A stretch of 19,719 nucleotides of DNA, taken from positions 1-19,719 of the forward strand of contig JAXDLK010000175.1 in the NCBI GenBank assembly GCA_034666665.1, read 5' to 3'. Positions 8,038 through 14,309 of the stretch are shown here, one piece after another. Made by a program: the position numbers and the translations under genes. Source of the DNA: JAXDLK01 sp034666665 (lineage in GTDB: Bacteria > Desulfobacterota > Binatia > JACPRU01). The notes beneath the pieces are model-generated. The model saw nothing but the letters and a program-made list of their open reading frames with translations, had not been told where the DNA came from and ran no database searches. Position 1 is the stretch's first letter; each line of letters opens with the position of its first letter.

Positions 8038-8053
8038 AGCGAGATTCGTGCCA
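8038..8053 (-). promoter_or_regulatory. Sigma-54 promoter of precursor 1
   Basis: The minus strand reads TGGCACGAATCTCGCT, against the consensus TGGCAC-N5-TTGCW. The -24 box is perfect, the invariant GG and GC are ten bases apart, and only one base of the -12 box differs. The predicted transcript start is near 8027, giving a leader of about 42 bases that holds the ribosome site of precursor 1. Confidence 0.75.
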
Positions 8054-8128
8054 CTCGAACGGGCGCACGGAAACGACGAATTGCCGCGCCAGGACGCCGC
8101 GGCGCGCTGCGCTTCGACTTCGATGGTG

Positions 8129-8141
8129 TCGATTCGAGTCC
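8129..8141. promoter_or_regulatory. Candidate upstream activator site shared by two divergent sigma-54 promoters
   Basis: The minus strand reads GGACTCGAATCGA, which contains TCGA-A-TCGA dyad symmetry. Its centre is 83 bases from the -24 GG of the precursor 1 promoter and 80 from that of the B12 radical SAM promoter. The same 13 bases recur at 11429-11441. This is a plausible binding site for the sigma-54 activator encoded in the cluster. Confidence 0.45.
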
Positions 8142-8213
8142 AGCGGGATCGGAGGTGCGGCCTTCGGCGCGACCACGGACGGGGCGCGTGGCGTACCACC
8201 AGCGGACTCCGGT

Positions 8214-8229
8214 CGGCGCGGTTGTTGCT
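8214..8229 (+). promoter_or_regulatory. Possible sigma-54 promoter of the B12 radical SAM gene
   Basis: CGGCGCGGTTGTTGCT has a perfect -12 box (TTGCT), a 4/6 -24 box and exact GG-N10-GC spacing. The predicted transcript start, near 8240, is only two bases before the GTG chosen as translation start. This would mean a leaderless message, or that either the promoter or the start is misassigned. Confidence 0.4.
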
Positions 8230-8241
8230 CGTATCCTCCTC

Positions 8242-10329
8242 GTGAAGGAAGTCCTCCTCGTCACCGCCCCGTTCGCGGCCACCGTCCGATCCTCGCTCGG
8301 ACTGAGCCTCTTACGGGCGGCGCTCGCTCGCCGCGACGTTCCCGCGCGCATTCTCTACCTGAACCTCCGCTTCGCCGGGCGGATCGGATGCGAGCTGTAC
8401 GACGAGATCGCCGAGGGGTCCGAGCAGACGCTTCTCCTCGGGGACTGGATCTTCTCGCCGGCGCTGTTTCGCGACTCGGCACCCGATTCCGGTTCGTACG
8501 CCCGCGAGTTCCTCGAGCCGAGCTACGGGGTCACCCGCATCCGCGCGCTCCGCGCCGCCCAGCGCGCCGCGCGATCGGCGATCGACGAATGGGCGGCGGA
8601 GATCGTCGCGCGCGAGCCCGCGTTCGTCGGCTTCACGAGCGTGGTCCAGCAACACGTCGCGGCGCTCGCCCTCGCCCGCAGGATCAAGGAGCTCCGGCCG
8701 GAAACGTTCGTCGCGATCGGCGGGCCGAACTGCGAAGGCGTCATGGGAATGGAGACGGCCCGTCAGTTCCCGTTCCTCGACGCCGTGGTTTCCGGTGAAG
8801 GCGACGAGGTGATCGTCGACCTCGTCGAGCGCGCACATGCCGGCCGCTCGGTCGACGACCTGCCCGGCGTGTGGACGGCCGCGCGTGCGGAGCGCGGCGA
8901 GGACGCGGGGCACGCTCGGCGGATCGCATCCATGGACGCCTTGCCGGTGCCGCAATACGAAGATTATCTCGAAGACTATTCGCGAATCGGCTCCCCACTG
9001 CCCCCGCAGCTCCTCTTCGAGACGTCGCGCGGGTGCTGGTGGGGCGAGAAGCTCCACTGCACGTTCTGCGGCCTGAACGGCGGGGCGATGGCGTTTCGTA
9101 GCAAGTCGCCGGAGCGCGCGATCGCGGAGATCGTCGAGCTGTCGAGCCGGCACCCGGGACTCATGCTGCAGGCCGCGGACAACATCCTCGACATGCGTTA
9201 CTTCGGCGACGTGCTGCCCGAGCTCGCGCGAAGGCGCCTCGGCACCGAGCTCTTCTACGAGACGAAATCGAACCTGAAGAAGGAGCAGCTCCGCGCGATG
9301 CGGGACGCCGGCGTCCTCAGGTTCCAGCCCGGCGTCGAGTCGTTGAGCAGCGAGGTGCTGCGGCGGATGCGCAAGGGCGTCACCGGGATGCAGAACGTAC
9401 AGCTCCTCAAGTGGTCGAAGGAGCTCGGCCTCCGGCCCATCTGGTTCGTGATCTACGGCTTCCCCGGCGAGTCCGAACGGGAGTACCGGCAGATGGCGCG
9501 CGCGATGCCGTTGCTCGCGCACCTTCCCGCGCCGCTCGGGACCGGGCCCTTGCGCGTCCACCGCTTCAGCCCGAACTTCGACCGGCCGGAGAGCCTCGGC
9601 TTCACGAACGTGCGACCGGCGGCGGCCTACCGGCAGGTGTATCCCTTCGCCGAAGACGTCCTGCGGAACCTCGCCTACACCTTCGACCACGACTATGCGG
9701 AGCCCTGGACCGCTCGGCGGGCGATCCCGCGGCTCGAGCGAGCCGCCCTGCGGTGGCTGCGGCACGCGAAGCGGAGCGATCTCTTCTCGGTCGACGCCGG
9801 CCGGCGGCTCGTCGTGTTCGATTTGCGGCCCGACACCGCGAGCTTCGTCACGGTCCTCTCGGGCCTCGACTACGACGTGTATCGGTTGCTGGATCCTGCA
9901 CGAAGCGCCGCGACGGTCGCCGAGCATCTCCCCGGCGCCTCGACCCAGAGCGTCCAACGGAGCCTTCTCCGGCTGCTTCGCTCCGACCTCGTGTACGAGG
10001 AAGGGGGAAAACACCTGGCGCTCGCTCTTCCGCTCGAGACCTACACGCCGCCGGAGCGCATCGTGGCGGAGTGGTGGGGGCTCCTCCGCAGGTGCTCGCG
10101 TCGCGTGGGGGACGAGATCGAGATTCGCCTCGAAGGCGGCGCCGTCTCGTGGCGCGATCATCCCGCCGCTCTCGGGCCGCCTCCGGAAGCGATCTCGCCC
10201 GCGACGTTCGGCATGGCCGCCGACGGATCGGCGCTGCGAATTCGCGTCCCCCGGCGGCTGCCGCGTCGCGGAGGGCGGTATCTCCCCCGCCCGCCCGCGG
10301 CCGAGACGCAGACCGCCGCGGCCCCGTAG
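8242..10329 (+). CDS. B12-dependent radical SAM RiPP maturase (TIGR03975-like, putative C-methyltransferase)
   Basis: A 695-aa enzyme. The N-terminal cobalamin-binding-like Rossmann domain runs from VLLVTAPFA through ILYLNLRFAGRIG to AIGGPNCEG and VVSGEGDEVI (about 1-190). The radical SAM core carries the distinctive C265-x7-C273-x2-C276 cluster in RGCWWGEKLHCTFCGLNG, then FRSKSPERAI, which is the signature of ribosomal-peptide maturation radical SAM protein 1. The C-terminal region (about 510-610) resembles a winged-helix/PqqD-like segment that may bind leader peptides. Members of this group are thought to C-methylate core peptides. The frame stays open far upstream, but family similarity begins at GTG 8242. 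There is no ribosome site. It is divergent from precursor 1 and convergent with the third radical SAM gene. Confidence 0.88.
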   Translation: MKEVLLVTAPFAATVRSSLGLSLLRAALARRDVPARILYLNLRFAGRIGCELYDEIAEGSEQTLLLGDWIFSPALFRDSAPDSGSYAREFLEPSYGVTRIRALRAAQRAARSAIDEWAAEIVAREPAFVGFTSVVQQHVAALALARRIKELRPETFVAIGGPNCEGVMGMETARQFPFLDAVVSGEGDEVIVDLVERAHAGRSVDDLPGVWTAARAERGEDAGHARRIASMDALPVPQYEDYLEDYSRIGSPLPPQLLFETSRGCWWGEKLHCTFCGLNGGAMAFRSKSPERAIAEIVELSSRHPGLMLQAADNILDMRYFGDVLPELARRRLGTELFYETKSNLKKEQLRAMRDAGVLRFQPGVESLSSEVLRRMRKGVTGMQNVQLLKWSKELGLRPIWFVIYGFPGESEREYRQMARAMPLLAHLPAPLGTGPLRVHRFSPNFDRPESLGFTNVRPAAAYRQVYPFAEDVLRNLAYTFDHDYAEPWTARRAIPRLERAALRWLRHAKRSDLFSVDAGRRLVVFDLRPDTASFVTVLSGLDYDVYRLLDPARSAATVAEHLPGASTQSVQRSLLRLLRSDLVYEEGGKHLALALPLETYTPPERIVAEWWGLLRRCSRRVGDEIEIRLEGGAVSWRDHPAALGPPPEAISPATFGMAADGSALRIRVPRRLPRRGGRYLPRPPAAETQTAAAP

Positions 10330-10403
10330 TCACCCCCCGCTCCGCACGCGCTCGCAGAAGAGCTCGCGGGCGCAGGATGGTCCTCGCCCGCTCGGACCGC
10401 GCC

Positions 10404-11327
10404 TCAAGCGGACGCTCTCGGCTGCGCGGCCTGGCGTGCCCGCTTCGCGCGTTCGGTGCGCTCGAGCTCGGAGCGAAACTGCTCGCCGCGGAACGCTGCG
10501 AGCGAGTCGCCGCTCACCACCGCTCGAAGGCCATCTCGCCTGACGTTGCCCATCGGCATCGACCGGGCGAAGACGCACGGAAACGCCGTCCCCTGCGCGT
10601 CGATCGCCAGCCGCCCGCGCCAGCATTGCCCGCAGAGGCGCTCGGGGCCGGGCGTGAGATCAGCCCCTCGGCCGGTGGGCGCCACGCGATTCCACGACAC
10701 GTAGACGCCGAGCCGCTCCAGGAGACGCTCGGTCGCCTCGTATCGCCGATCGTTGGCGCCCGTCTTGATGAAGCCGGCCTTCACCGGGACGCCGGCGCGG
10801 ATCGCGCGCTTCACGTTGGCGAGCGTCTTCCGGAAGCTCCCGGCGCGCAGAGTGACGGCATCGTGCTCCTTCGAGCGGTCGCCGTAGATGGAGAACTCGA
10901 TCCCCACGCGATTTCGCACGAGCGCGGCGAGGAGCTCTTCGGTCATCACCGTTCCGTTCGTGTAGAGCTCGATGAAGGGATACCCGAGCGTCCCCGCGTG
11001 ATCGAGGAGGTCGGGCAGGCCGGGGTGCAGCGTCGGCTCGCCGCCGATGAACTCGACACGTTCGCAGCCGAGTGCCCGGCCATCCTCGAGCACGCGGCGC
11101 CAATCCGCCATGGTCATCGCGCCGAACAGAGGGAGGTGCGGCGTGGAGCTCGTATAGCAGTGGACGCACACGAGATTGCACTTCGAGGTGATCTCGAGCC
11201 AGAGGAACTCGAGCCCGCTGGCGAGGCGCTCGTGGCTTCGCTTCGTGTCGATCACGGCGCCGAGCCATTCGAACTTGGAGTGAACGGGCATCGCCCGCGA
11301 AATCGGTCCCTGGCGACTGCTTCTCAT
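10404..11327 (-). CDS. Radical SAM enzyme with short SPASM/twitch-like C-terminus
   Basis: A 307-aa protein. C50-x3-C54-x2-C57 (KCNLVCVHCYTSS) binds the SAM cluster, and GGEPTL (95-100) and LYTNGTV are standard core motifs. The C-terminal part has LCGQCWRGRLAIDAQG (Cys232, Cys235) and FPCVFARSMPMGNV (Cys251), an abbreviated auxiliary-cluster region seen in several peptide-modifying radical SAM enzymes. The target may be either precursor; no small gene is fused or overlapped here. ATG 11327 is used. ATG 11291 (MPVHSKFEWLG) is an alternative, and neither has a good ribosome site. The gene is divergent from the sigma-54 activator gene and has its own candidate sigma-54 promoter. It ends 74 bases from the convergent B12 enzyme. 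Confidence 0.82.
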   Translation of the reverse strand: MRSSRQGPISRAMPVHSKFEWLGAVIDTKRSHERLASGLEFLWLEITSKCNLVCVHCYTSSTPHLPLFGAMTMADWRRVLEDGRALGCERVEFIGGEPTLHPGLPDLLDHAGTLGYPFIELYTNGTVMTEELLAALVRNRVGIEFSIYGDRSKEHDAVTLRAGSFRKTLANVKRAIRAGVPVKAGFIKTGANDRRYEATERLLERLGVYVSWNRVAPTGRGADLTPGPERLCGQCWRGRLAIDAQGTAFPCVFARSMPMGNVRRDGLRAVVSGDSLAAFRGEQFRSELERTERAKRARQAAQPRASA

Positions 11328-11339
11328 ACGGATTCGCGT

Positions 11340-11359
11340 TCCCCGACCGGAGTCGGGGA
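11340..11359 (-). promoter_or_regulatory. Eight-bp hairpin at the predicted 5' end of the third radical SAM transcript
   Basis: TCCCCGAC and GTCGGGGA pair perfectly around a four-base loop. If the sigma-54 promoter at 11371-11386 is right, the hairpin spans about nucleotides 2-21 of the message. It could stabilise the RNA or attenuate expression. It has no T-run, so a simple terminator is unlikely. Confidence 0.35.
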
Positions 11360-11370
11360 TCCTCCTCGCT

Positions 11371-11386
11371 TGCTCGTGCCGTGCCA
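11371..11386 (-). promoter_or_regulatory. Candidate sigma-54 promoter of the third radical SAM gene
   Basis: The minus strand reads TGGCACGGCACGAGCA. The -24 box TGGCAC is perfect, GG-N10-GC spacing is exact and the last base fits, but the two T residues of the -12 box are G and A. The predicted start is near 11360. Confidence 0.5.
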
Positions 11387-11428
11387 GACGTCCGGACGAA
11401 CGAACGGCGCACGTTTCGACGTCTCCGT

Positions 11429-11441
11429 GGACTCGAATCGA
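11429..11441. promoter_or_regulatory. Second copy of the 13-base putative activator site
   Basis: GGACTCGAATCGA is identical to the element at 8141-8129. One more base gives the 11-bp dyad CTCGA-A-TCGAG. Its centre is about 50 bases upstream of the -24 GG of the third radical SAM promoter, and it also precedes the activator gene, so it may serve autoregulation. Confidence 0.4.
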
Positions 11442-11450
11442 GGCAACGCT

Positions 11451-11467
11451 GGCATCGATCCGATGCC
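11451..11467. promoter_or_regulatory. 17-bp palindrome upstream of the activator gene
   Basis: GGCATCGATCCGATGCC has perfect seven-base arms around ATC. It lies 10 bases from the shared 13-base element, in the gap between the third radical SAM gene and the activator. It is a candidate operator or enhancer; I found no second copy in the window. Confidence 0.3.
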
Positions 11468-11555
11468 GTTTGCTTGTAATGGGCGGCCCGTTCTCGTACG
11501 TCGAATGGCGATGAGCGTCTCCGTGAGGAACGCGACATCGGAGAAGAGCTCACCG

Positions 11556-12527
11556 ATGTCCGCCGAAAGCTCGCCCGTCGGCTGGGATCGTCCCAGCTTC
11601 ACGCTCGACGATTTTCGCAGCGACGAGCGCGCCATGGCGCGGTGCCTCGATCTCGCGCGCGTGGCGGCGCGCACGGACCTGCCCATCCTGATCCTCGGCG
11701 AGACCGGCACCGGAAAGAGCCTGCTCGCGCGGGCCATCCACAACAGCTCCGTCCGCGCGAACCTGCCGTTCGTGGCGTTCAACGCGGCGGCGCTCAGCGA
11801 ATCGCTGCTCGACAGCCAGCTGTTCGGCCACGAGCGCGGCGCCTTCACCGGAGCCGACCGCCTGGTCAAGGGAAAGTTCGAGCTCGCCGACGGCGGCACG
11901 CTCTTCATCGACGAGATCGCCGACATGAGCCTCCCGGCACAGGCGAAGATCCTGCGCGCCGTCGAGCAGGGGGAATTCGAGCGCCTCGGCGGCGAGCGGC
12001 TGCGAAGCGCGAACGTGCGGCTTCTGACCGCGACGCACGTCACCGTCGCGGAGTTCCTATCGGGCAGCGGCTTCCGCAAGGATCTCTTCTACCGCCTGAG
12101 CGGCCTCACCGTGACGATCCCGCCGCTTCGCGAGCGACGGGCGGACCTTCCGGCGCTGATCGCCTCCAAGATCCGCGACGCGGCCGTGCACTGTGGAATC
12201 GAGATCGAAGGTCTCGACCACGAAGCGGCGGATCTCGTCTTCGGCTACTCGTGGCCGGGAAACCTCCGCGAGCTCGACCGCGTCATCCAGGCGGCAGTCA
12301 GCGTGACCACGCCTCCGATCGTCACGGCCGACGCCATCCGGCTGGCGAGCCCCGGCATCGCCGCCGGCCGGAGCGGCGCCGTGCGCGAAGCCGCCCGAGA
12401 CCTGCGGCTCGACACCGTCGTCCGCCGGCACGTCGACGAGGTCCTCAGGCATGCCGGCGGCAACAAGCGACAGACCGCCCGGATCCTCGGGGTCTCGCGC
12501 TCCACGCTCGATCGCAAGCTTCGCTGA
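11556..12527 (+). CDS. Orphan sigma-54-dependent transcriptional activator (AAA+ and Fis-type HTH)
   Basis: A bacterial enhancer-binding protein of about 323 aa, using ATP to open sigma-54 promoters. Residues 48-55 GETGTGKS are Walker A and 95-100 GAFTGA is the loop that contacts sigma-54. GTLFIDEIAD is Walker B, FRKDLFYRLSGLTVTIPPLRER is the sensor/arginine-finger region, and the C-terminus HAGGNKRQTARILGVSRSTL is a Fis-like helix-turn-helix. Only about 35 residues precede the AAA+ domain, so there is no receiver, GAF or PAS domain, as in PspF. Activity must then be set by expression level or by a partner. The start is uncertain: ATG 11556 follows a purine-rich stretch, while ATGs at 11463, 11505 and 11511 are also in frame. 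Sigma-54 promoters at nearby genes make this their likely activator. Confidence 0.85.
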   Translation: MSAESSPVGWDRPSFTLDDFRSDERAMARCLDLARVAARTDLPILILGETGTGKSLLARAIHNSSVRANLPFVAFNAAALSESLLDSQLFGHERGAFTGADRLVKGKFELADGGTLFIDEIADMSLPAQAKILRAVEQGEFERLGGERLRSANVRLLTATHVTVAEFLSGSGFRKDLFYRLSGLTVTIPPLRERRADLPALIASKIRDAAVHCGIEIEGLDHEAADLVFGYSWPGNLRELDRVIQAAVSVTTPPIVTADAIRLASPGIAAGRSGAVREAARDLRLDTVVRRHVDEVLRHAGGNKRQTARILGVSRSTLDRKLR

Positions 12528-12563
12528 CGCCGGCCGGTAGAGCGACGACGTCCCCGGAGCCTT

Positions 12564-12579
12564 CGGCACACCCATTGCT
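12564..12579 (+). promoter_or_regulatory. Sigma-54 promoter of precursor 2 and the TolC-like gene
   Basis: CGGCACACCCATTGCT differs from TGGCAC-N5-TTGCW only in the first base and keeps GG-N10-GC. The predicted start is near 12590, 25 bases before ATG 12615. It lies in the 87-bp gap after the activator gene. Confidence 0.75.
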
Positions 12580-12614
12580 CTGCTACGATCGGCAGAGTTG
12601 TCCCCGGGGGAGGC

Positions 12615-12788
12615 ATGAAGGCCAAGCCGTCCCGATCTCGGAAGCGTGTCATTCGTCTCGAGGATCTCGCGCCGCGGCGGGATCCGAAGGGCGGGTCCGC
12701 GACTCGAGTCTTCGGCGAGACGGTGGAGGCGGAGATCCCGCCGCCGCCCGCGGAACCACCGCACCCGCCGGCGAAGCCGCGGCGCTGA
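12615..12788 (+). CDS. RiPP precursor peptide 2 candidate (double-glycine leader, Pro-rich tail)
   Basis: A 57-aa basic peptide preceded by GGGGGAGG directly before the ATG; the site is strong but closely spaced. The leader holds RLEDLAPRRDPKGG (residues 14-27), an LxDL motif ending in Gly-Gly like that of precursor 1. The predicted 30-residue core starts SATRVFGETVEAE and continues into a Pro-rich tail ending PPAKPRR. It has no Cys, so a thioether is impossible. Phe33 is the only aromatic, in FGE, and could be the target of an aromatic crosslinking or methylating enzyme. A sigma-54 promoter lies just upstream, and the TolC-like gene starts 35 bases downstream. It could instead be an unrelated small protein, but the leader and context favour a secreted peptide. 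Confidence 0.7.
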   Translation: MKAKPSRSRKRVIRLEDLAPRRDPKGGSATRVFGETVEAEIPPPPAEPPHPPAKPRR

Positions 12789-12823
12789 CGGCCGGCCTTC
12801 GATCGTTTCGACGACCCCCGCAC

Positions 12824-14218
12824 GTGCGAGAAGCGGGCGGAACCCCGGCGACTGCGTCGGCGCATCCCCGGCGCGGGCGTGGAGCCGGCCGTTCGATTCG
12901 GGCGATCGGCCTCTGCGCGCTACTGGTGATCTCCTGCCTCGGGGGCGCCGCGGCAGCGGGCGACGAGAATGGCTCCCCGGTCCTCGGTGCCGAGGACTGC
13001 GTACGCATCGCGCTCGAGCGGCATCCGATTCTCGAAGCCGCGGCCGCCGACCTCGGCGGCGCCGCGAGCCGGGTCCGGCAGGCATGGACCGGCTATCTGC
13101 CGCGCGGCTCGTTCCGGCAGACGTTCACCCACCTCGACGTTCCCGTCGAGTCCGTGGTCCGCGGCGTCGACTTGAACGGCGACGGGACCACGACCGAGCA
13201 GTCTTCGCAGCGCTTCGACTTTCACGAGTCGACCTTCACCGCCCGGCAGACGGTCTTCGACTTCGGCAAGACGCTCGACCAGATCCGCTCGGCGAACGCA
13301 GACCGCGCCGCGGCCGCCGCCGACGTGGAGAATGCGCGCGCCGACGTCACGGTGACCGTGCGGCGAGCGTTCTTCGAGGCCGTGTCGGCCGAAGCGCAGC
13401 TCCGGGCGCGCGAGGAGTCGCTCGGCCAGGAAGACGCGGTCACCGGCGAGTCGGTCGCGCGCCAGGAGTCGGGCCTGGCGCCTCAGTACGACGTGACCCA
13501 GGCGAAGGTGCGCGCGGGACTCTCCCGGCTCGCGGTGATCGGCGCCCGGCGACAGGTCGCCCTCGCTCGCGAGCGCCTGCGCACGGCGATGGGCGTCGAG
13601 TCACCCGTCGACGGACGGCTCGATCCCGACCTGTCGCTCCGGCCGATCGCGCTCCGGCTCGACGAGATGCTGGCGGCAGCTCTCTCCGGCCGACCCGAGA
13701 TCCGCGGTCTCGAGGAGAAAGTGCGCGCCGAGGAGCGACGGGCCGGTGCGATCGTCAAGGACTTCCTGCCGTTCGTCGCCGGAGAGGCGAGCTACGGATT
13801 CACCGGCCGCAAGTTCCCGCTGGCCGACGGTTGGAGCCTCGGCGTCGGCGCGACGCTGCCGCTCTTCGACTCCTTCGAGACGGGCGCGCGGCTCGGTGAA
13901 GAACGGGCGGTCCTCGCTGCCACCCGCGCGCGCCTGAAGCGTCTGCGGCAGGAGATCGAGCTTCAGGTGCGGGAAAGCTTCATCGAGCTCGACGCCGCCG
14001 CCAGCAGCGCGACGGAGAGCGCCCAGGTGCTCGAGGTGGCGCGGAAGAACCTGGATCTCGCGCGCGGCCGGTACGGAGAAGGGATCGGCTCGGTGCTCGA
14101 GGTGAGCGATGCCCATTCGGGACGGACCGCGGCCGAGATCGCCAGCGTCCAGGCGCTCGCGGCTCACCGGATCGCCCGGGCGATGCTCGAAAGAGCGATC
14201 GCCCGACCCCTCGACTGA
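12824..14218 (+). CDS. TolC-like outer-membrane efflux protein
   Basis: The outer-membrane channel of the type I export system, about 464 aa, normal for the family. The N-terminal hydrophobic stretch IRAIGLCALLVISCLGGAAAA (split: IRAIGLCALLV / ISCLGGAAAA) is a signal peptide. VISC fits a lipobox, so the protein may be acylated like OprM, or be cut after the Ala run. The mature part has the two-fold OEP repeat: AEDCVRIALERHPILEAA, then alternating long helices and strands, repeated from about residue 270 (LRLDEMLAAALSGRPEI). Start GTG 12824 is chosen because it is the only usual start between the precursor 2 stop and the signal sequence; it has no ribosome site. It is probably co-transcribed with precursor 2. 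The stop codon lies at the edge of a repeat. Confidence 0.85.
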   Translation: MREAGGTPATASAHPRRGRGAGRSIRAIGLCALLVISCLGGAAAAGDENGSPVLGAEDCVRIALERHPILEAAAADLGGAASRVRQAWTGYLPRGSFRQTFTHLDVPVESVVRGVDLNGDGTTTEQSSQRFDFHESTFTARQTVFDFGKTLDQIRSANADRAAAAADVENARADVTVTVRRAFFEAVSAEAQLRAREESLGQEDAVTGESVARQESGLAPQYDVTQAKVRAGLSRLAVIGARRQVALARERLRTAMGVESPVDGRLDPDLSLRPIALRLDEMLAAALSGRPEIRGLEEKVRAEERRAGAIVKDFLPFVAGEASYGFTGRKFPLADGWSLGVGATLPLFDSFETGARLGEERAVLAATRARLKRLRQEIELQVRESFIELDAAASSATESAQVLEVARKNLDLARGRYGEGIGSVLEVSDAHSGRTAAEIASVQALAAHRIARAMLERAIARPLD

Positions 14219-14227
14219 GGGGACGCT
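14217..14227. repeat. Extra copy of the palindrome end, overlapping the TolC stop
   Basis: GAGGGGACGCT directly repeats the first 11 bases of the palindrome arm at 14233-14243. The TolC stop TGA (14216-14218) shares two bases with it. It is probably a remnant of a second repeat unit. Confidence 0.6.
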
Positions 14228-14232
14228 CGACC

Positions 14233-14309
14233 GAGGGGACGCTGCTGAATTCGCGGAATTCGACTTTGACGCAGCGCGGCCAATTCCGCAAATTCAGCAG
14301 CGTCCCCTC
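14233..14309. repeat. Long palindromic (REP-like) element between convergent genes
   Basis: Left arm 14233-14260 and right arm 14282-14309 are 28 bases each and complementary at 27 positions, around a 21-base loop. They begin GAGGGGACGCTGCTGAATT on each strand. The right arm overlaps the stop codon of the HlyD-like gene. In RNA it would form a very stable hairpin, so it may also end transcription from both sides. The design resembles REP elements mobilised by REP-associated (RAYT) transposases, but no such gene is in the window. Confidence 0.75.

Noticed and set aside
8189..8204. Another sigma-54-like site (TGGCGT, GG-N10-GC) before the B12 enzyme
   Set aside because: Only GG and GC fit well; both boxes have several mismatches. 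The site at 8214-8229 is better.
7861..8241. N-terminal extension of the B12 radical SAM protein back to 7861
   Set aside because: The frame is open but the sequence is low-complexity Arg/Ala-rich, runs antisense through precursor 1 and its promoter, and family similarity begins only at GTG 8242.
7998..8798. Cys-containing frame starting at ATG 8034 on the plus strand as a further precursor peptide
   Set aside because: The frame does not stop for over 700 bases, overlaps the B12 enzyme out of frame and lacks a leader motif.
8311..10161. Long open frame on the minus strand opposite the B12 radical SAM gene
   Set aside because: Antisense shadow caused by GC-rich codon use; no recognisable motifs and no ribosome site.
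12447..12455. GGCATGCC palindrome as an enhancer for the precursor 2 promoter
   Set aside because: It is short, lies in conserved coding sequence of the activator, and does not match the shared 13-base element.
11642..12823. TolC-like protein beginning far upstream inside the activator gene
   Set aside because: The upstream part is an out-of-frame shadow of the activator, rich in Arg and Pro. The signal peptide sits just after GTG 12824.
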